Below, piece after piece: positions 61,601 through 64,000 of a stretch of 64,000 nt of DNA (the stretch's first letter is position 1; each line of letters starts with the position of its first letter). This stretch comes from Streptacidiphilus sp. P02-A3a (GTDB lineage Bacteria > Actinomycetota > Actinomycetes > Streptomycetales > Streptomycetaceae), in contig NZ_CP048289.1 of assembly GCF_014084105.1 (NCBI RefSeq), positions 4,349,922 to 4,413,921 on the forward strand. Direction: 5' to 3'. Both the position numbers and the translations under genes were made by a program. The notes below the pieces were generated by a model. It worked only from the letters and a program-made list of their open reading frames with translations. It did no database searches and was not told where the DNA came from.

Positions 61601-64000
61601 CCTGGGAGCCGACCGGGACGCCACCCTGTTCATGGTGCTGCTCACCGCGTTCGGCACCGTGCTGACCCGTCACAGCGGCCAGCGGGACTTCGCGGTGGGC
61701 ACCCCCATCGCCGACCGCCCGCTACCCGAACTCGACCAGGTCATCGGCCCGTTCACGAACACCCTGCCGATCAGGCTGGACCTCTCCGGCGATCCGTCGT
61801 TCGCGCGGCTGCTGGACCGCACCCGGGAGCGGGCACTGGAGGCGTACGCCCACGCCGCGCTGCCCTTCGAGACCCTGGTCGGCGAGCTGGGCCTGGCCCG
61901 CGACCTGAGCCGCACCCCGGTGTTCCAGACCATGCTGTCGCTCCAGGACGACCCGCTGGGCGGGCTCGACCTGCCGGGCGTGCGCAGCGAACGGCTCGAC
62001 GTGCCGCACGGCACCGCCCGGTTCGACCTGCTGCTGGCGCTCTCCGACGGCCCGGCCGGGCTCTTCGGCGCACTGGAGTTCAACCAGGAGGTCTTCGACC
62101 GCGAGACGGCGGAGCAGCTGGTCACCCACCTGACGGCGGTGCTGGAACGGGCGGTGGCCGATCCCGGGACCAGCATCTCCCGGATCCCGCTGCTCGGCGC
62201 CGAGCAGACCGCGCGGATCCTGCACGAGTGGAACGACACCGCCGCGCCGCAGCGGCCCGCCGCGATCCACACGCTGTTCGACGAGCAGGAGGCGAGGACC
62301 CCGGAGGCGGTCGCGGTCGCCGACTCCACCCGCAGCTGGACCTACCGCGAACTGCGCCACCGGGCGGAGGACGTCGCCCGGGAGCTGCTCCCGGTGCCGG
62401 GCCGGGACGTGGCCGTACTGATGGGCCGCTCGGCGGCCTCGGTGGCGGCGGTACTGGGCGTGCTGAAGGCGGGCAAGGCGTACGTGCCGATCGACCCGGC
62501 CTTCCCGGAGGGCCGGGTCAACGGGATCCTGGACATCTGCGGGGCCCGCTGCCTGGTCACCGACCCGGAGCAGCTGGCGCGGGCCGAGGCGCTGGCGGCC
62601 GACCGGCCGGGCACCCGGGTGCTGCTGGTCGACCCCGACGCCGACCCCGACGCCGGATCGGCTTCGGCCCCGGGCCGCGGTGAACTGCCGCTGGTGGCAC
62701 CGGAGTCGGTCGCCTACACGATCTTCACCTCCGGCTCCACCGGAGTCCCGCAGGGCGTCGTGCTCCAGCACGCGGCCGTGGTCAACACCCTGCGCTGGGT
62801 GGTCGACAGCCTCGGCTTCGGCCCCTCCGACCGACTGCTGTGGGTCACCTCGCTCAGCTTCGACCTCTCGGTCTTCGACATCTTCGGCACCCTCGCCGCG
62901 GGCGGCCTGATCCGGGTCGCCGAGGCGGAGGAGCTCGCCGAACCCGCGCGGCTGGCCGAGTTGCTGGTGGGAGGCGGGATCACCGTCTGGGACTCGGCAC
63001 CGGCCGCGCTCCAGCGGCTGCTGCCGGCCCTGGAGCGGCGCGCGGCCAGGCCCGGCGACCCGGCGGTCCGCCTGGTCATGCTCAGCGGCGACTGGATCCC
63101 GGTGACCATGCCGGACCGGCTGCGCGAGCTGCTGCCCGGCTGCCGCGTCCGCGCGCTCGGCGGGGCCACCGAGGCCGCGATCTGGTCCAACCACTTCCCG
63201 GTGGAGCGGGTCGACCCGGCCTGGACCAGCATCCCGTACGGCCGCCCGATCCAGAACGCCCGCTACCACGTGCTGGACCGGTGGATGCAGCCCTGCCCGG
63301 TCGGCGTGCCCGGTGACCTGTACATCGGCGGCGCCTGCCTGGCCCTCGGCTACGTCGACCCGAAGGTGACCGCGCAGCGGTTCCTGCCGGACCCGCACAG
63401 CGGCCGGGCCGGTGAACGGCTGTACCGGACCGGCGACCTGGCGCGCTACTGGCGGGACGGCACGCTGGAGTTCCTCGGCCGCTCCGACCAGCAGGTGAAG
63501 ATCCGCGGCTTCCGGGTGGAGCCCGGCGAGGTGGAGGCGGTGCTGCGCCGCTGCGCGGACGTCCGCGAGGCGACCGTCGTGGTCCGCGACGACCTGCCGG
63601 GCGGCCGGTGCCTGGTCGGCTACGCCGTCCCGACCGAGCGGCGCAGCCTCGACGAGGGGCAGCTGCGCAAGGAACTGCGCGCGCAACTGCCCGAGTACAT
63701 GGTGCCGACCCACCTGGTCCTGCTGGACCGGCTGCCGGTGACGGCCAACGGCAAGCTCGACCGGCGGGCGCTGCCCGCCCCGGTCCTCGGGTCCGACGGC
63801 GTCGGCTTCCTCAGCCCGCGGGCCGGGACCGAGCAGGTCATCGCCGGGATCTGGAGCCGGATCCTCGGCGTGGAACGCCCCGGAAGCCGCGACAACGTCT
63901 TCGACCTGGGCGGCAACTCGCTGCGCCTGGCCGAGATGCACGTCCGGCTCCAGGAGAGCTTCGGCGAGCGGATCCAGCTGGTCCACCTGTTCGAGAACCC
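55692..64000 (+). CDS. Giant lipopeptide NRPS: FAAL-ACP-C-A-T-C-A-T, incomplete
   Basis: An open frame from the GTG at 55692 (GGGGGAGAG upstream) to the last base of the window: at least 2,769 residues, no stop. Domain order (approximate residues): fatty acyl-AMP ligase 1-575 (QYTSGSTGNPRG, FHDMGLIGG); ACP 595-670 (FDLGLDSLG); starter C 685-1110 (VHHAVCDLRS); A1 1135-1630 (FTSGSTGRPKG); T1 near 1674 (LGGHSLL); C2 1735-2160 (SHLAVMDGWS at 1866, not the normal HHxxxDG); A2 2190-2680 (FTSGSTGVPQG); T2 near 2740 (LGGNSLR). By-eye codes: A1 D-L-F-N-N-A-L-T-Y-K (Ala-like); A2 D-L-F-D-M-S-L-I-W-K (nearest Cys-type codes, uncertain). It should load a free fatty acid and build an acyl-Ala-Xaa chain. 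Confidence 0.93.
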   Translation, partial: MSKAIDMTSPADASTLVAVLRRRAETQPRRRAFGFLTVAGGAVEELSYAELDRRVRELAARLEAEQPVGSQLLLIFPPGLDFVVAFFACLYAGMVAVPMPLPTSRKRAQRQLAAAADARARVWLTVAASRRMLDEHAAQADAGPVTVLTTDGPPTHRADEWSERCPDPADLAFLQYTSGSTGNPRGVMVTHRNLMANAEAIREKFALTEQDSSVIWLPPFHDMGLIGGLLQPVHTGFPALLMPPQTLMRDPASWLEAISEHRATVSGGPNFGYAHCVRHIDAERAAALDLSSWRVAFNGAEPIRAETQDSFAEAFRGAGFDPRAFFACYGIAEATLLVTGTERGAGARVLAVDGDELAVRRRAVPVARGGRRLVSCGTPATGHQVLIVDPEHGREVADGAVGEIWVSGPSVARGYLDAPEATAAAFGGRVDGMDGADGADGMDGADGADEDFLRTGDLGFRHQGELYVTGRVKDLIVVRGRNVHPQDAERIAAAGRPALDPDAAAAFGYEEDGAEALGIVLEVDRHSPAELLASLADGVRTAVTAELDVSVGAVVFTRRGGVPRTTSGKIRRQACREQWLRGELPRVGAADPAPAAPVGDVRAVLADVARLSRSALDDAAGIFDLGLDSLGVVNLRLRILAELGADLALSTLLAGPTVAELVAAVASAPRAATVPEPTEDHCSGASLGQEALLLADELAGADAPYVVGRAVKVLGAFRTEDFLAAVRAVVDRHPALRTVFVPGDEALTRVAHRQLPPELAVIDAREDGAGPDGPRLTALLADAACRRMDPATGPLVRVTVLRTAETEAVVVFAVHHAVCDLRSLGLLLLEVAAGYQSAEAVRRDEPVAEAHHTAYGAFAAEQRRLALAGTDARDRLGRYWRTALDGVPLEIRLPMSRTALGTARGAVERFVVPADLSAQVHDFARAHRLTVNAVLQTALHALLHRLTGEDRIAIGTPSANRGRTAWFDVVGYFVNVLPLVSSHRPGTGFARAAADLQLALGTALEHGELPYAGILQAADRSTDRCNVLVAYQSLRSEHAADIARIALEDPRLPVRVGGLTMLPVPLPRRDNAFDLTMNLADAGAELLGNVEYRADLFAAADVRQFVGHYLGLLRSALADPARPVADLSLSGTPQSTLPVLAEPAAAGAYDETGLTGLVDQWVRRTPEATAVTDGHRTLSYRELDLAAGRLAAELVRRGVGVESVVGVLTGRRADTVIALLGVLKAGAAYLPLDPSLPDDRLRWILDRAAAPLVVAAGEARELPDGLPVVPAEPQPRLPPPPPAPVRPDNLAYVLFTSGSTGRPKGVALTHRNAVSFLAWARERFGTELRAVLAATSFSFDLSVFEVFGPLSSGGTVVLARDVLVLAEGEPQAPVTLVNTVPSPLAELLRTGRLPDSVRTVNLAGEPLPRPLAEAVLSHPAVERLMNLYGPTEATTYACEAEIRADDPGEPPIGRPISGTHAYVLDARLRPVAPGVPGELYLGGPGLARGYLRAPGLTADRFLPDLSRPGQRMYRTGDVVRVDADGVLRYLGRSDDQVKIRGFRIEPEDCAVALRRHPGVAHAAVLPRELPGTGPALCAWVVPAEGSTLEPDEVRAFARTQLPAYMVPSAVAVVRRLPRTPNGKLDKRALATPEPPARTGATAPSGPVERRLLEIFAELLARRDFGVEDSFFDLGGHSLLVARLVSEIRRAFDVALPLRAVFAHPRVRALAPLVAGAAGRSTDAVPLRPVPRQPVPAPSSAQERMWLVQQMMPGSTAYSVVGAVHAHGPLDPALLRRALAEVGRHHEVLRTRLLPGDGGVRQVIDDEAGSGWTEESLERLPESERTAAAVRRMAELAARPVDLGGGEPVRLVVLRLAADEHLVGLVSHLAVMDGWSSGVFFRHLALAYRSLSRDQPPGLPELPVQYADYAAWQRTSLAPVRGELLSWWTERLDGLPPLALPADRPRPPVMGFRGGTVPVRFGRALRERLAGLGADRDATLFMVLLTAFGTVLTRHSGQRDFAVGTPIADRPLPELDQVIGPFTNTLPIRLDLSGDPSFARLLDRTRERALEAYAHAALPFETLVGELGLARDLSRTPVFQTMLSLQDDPLGGLDLPGVRSERLDVPHGTARFDLLLALSDGPAGLFGALEFNQEVFDRETAEQLVTHLTAVLERAVADPGTSISRIPLLGAEQTARILHEWNDTAAPQRPAAIHTLFDEQEARTPEAVAVADSTRSWTYRELRHRAEDVARELLPVPGRDVAVLMGRSAASVAAVLGVLKAGKAYVPIDPAFPEGRVNGILDICGARCLVTDPEQLARAEALAADRPGTRVLLVDPDADPDAGSASAPGRGELPLVAPESVAYTIFTSGSTGVPQGVVLQHAAVVNTLRWVVDSLGFGPSDRLLWVTSLSFDLSVFDIFGTLAAGGLIRVAEAEELAEPARLAELLVGGGITVWDSAPAALQRLLPALERRAARPGDPAVRLVMLSGDWIPVTMPDRLRELLPGCRVRALGGATEAAIWSNHFPVERVDPAWTSIPYGRPIQNARYHVLDRWMQPCPVGVPGDLYIGGACLALGYVDPKVTAQRFLPDPHSGRAGERLYRTGDLARYWRDGTLEFLGRSDQQVKIRGFRVEPGEVEAVLRRCADVREATVVVRDDLPGGRCLVGYAVPTERRSLDEGQLRKELRAQLPEYMVPTHLVLLDRLPVTANGKLDRRALPAPVLGSDGVGFLSPRAGTEQVIAGIWSRILGVERPGSRDNVFDLGGNSLRLAEMHVRLQESFGERIQLVHLFEN
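56985..57038. repeat. 27-bp tandem repeat inside the FAAL domain
   Basis: Two exact 27-bp units made of 9-bp steps (GGCATGGAC, GGCGCGGAC twice) at 56985-57011 and 57012-57038. They encode a surface loop rich in Gly, Asp, Ala and Met just before the FLRTGD motif. It is a recent slippage-type expansion. Confidence 0.75.

Noticed and set aside
55545..61673. A minus-strand open frame of about 2,040 codons opposite the NRPS
   Set aside because: It is a GC-driven antisense shadow: the plus strand encodes a full FAAL-ACP-C-A-T-C sequence with all motifs, while the minus translation is low-complexity Gly/Arg/Gln/Asp without domains.

Overview
The window is high-GC actinobacterial DNA. It most probably comes from Streptomyces or a close relative such as Kitasatospora or Streptacidiphilus. 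The signs are strong G/C bias at third codon positions, many GTG starts, Streptomyces-type secreted glycosidases, an Lgt with a charged tail, rare TTA (bldA-type) leucine codons and a large NRPS locus. No rRNA, tRNA or CRISPR array was recognised.

Layout. 1-7.1 kb: a minus-strand operon of a very large DUF6603-like protein (cut by the window edge) and a ComEC-like MBL-fold hydrolase, then an envelope-stress pair (HtpX-like protease, PspA-like protein) and a small three-helix-bundle protein. 7.5-10.3 kb: plus-strand small membrane proteins, a ferritin-like protein and a GNAT. 10.4-13.3 kb: a translationally coupled pair, an acyl-carrier-using GNAT fused to a ThiF/E1-like domain (Rv1355c type) followed by a ketoacyl synthase III. 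13.4-18.3 kb: a 30-bp perfect palindrome, an MFS remnant, an Rv1733c-like membrane protein, a CPA2 antiporter, a zinc alcohol dehydrogenase and an amidohydrolase. 18.5-23.9 kb: a mannan-degradation operon (GH92 with two ricin-type lectin domains, then GH76) behind a perfect LacI-type operator. 24-32.3 kb: housekeeping and regulatory genes (phosphotransferase, Lgt, TPR protein, LLM oxidoreductase/MarR pair, VOC/WYL pair, PPOX enzyme, PduX-like GHMP kinase).

32.4-46.4 kb is a polymorphic-toxin island. A 1,658-residue secreted adhesin-like protein is divergent from a 2,360-residue secreted RHS protein ending in a HINT autoprotease and a roughly 100-residue toxin tip. A compact low-GC candidate immunity gene and a strong terminator follow, then a decayed tyrosine integrase broken into head-to-head pieces.

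47-64 kb is the left part of a lipopeptide-type NRPS cluster. The minus-strand arm has an MFS exporter, an M28 peptidase, a type II thioesterase, a stand-alone A-T didomain (Tyr-like code) and a FAD-dependent halogenase-like enzyme. The plus-strand arm has MbtH, a second type II thioesterase and a giant NRPS (FAAL-ACP-C-A-T-C-A-T...) that runs off the window. Together they suggest an N-acylated peptide, possibly carrying a halogenated aromatic unit built on a separate carrier protein and released or trimmed by a peptidase. The best candidates for under-described biology are the KAS III + GNAT-ThiF pair, the toxin tip/immunity pair and the NRPS locus with its non-canonical second condensation domain.
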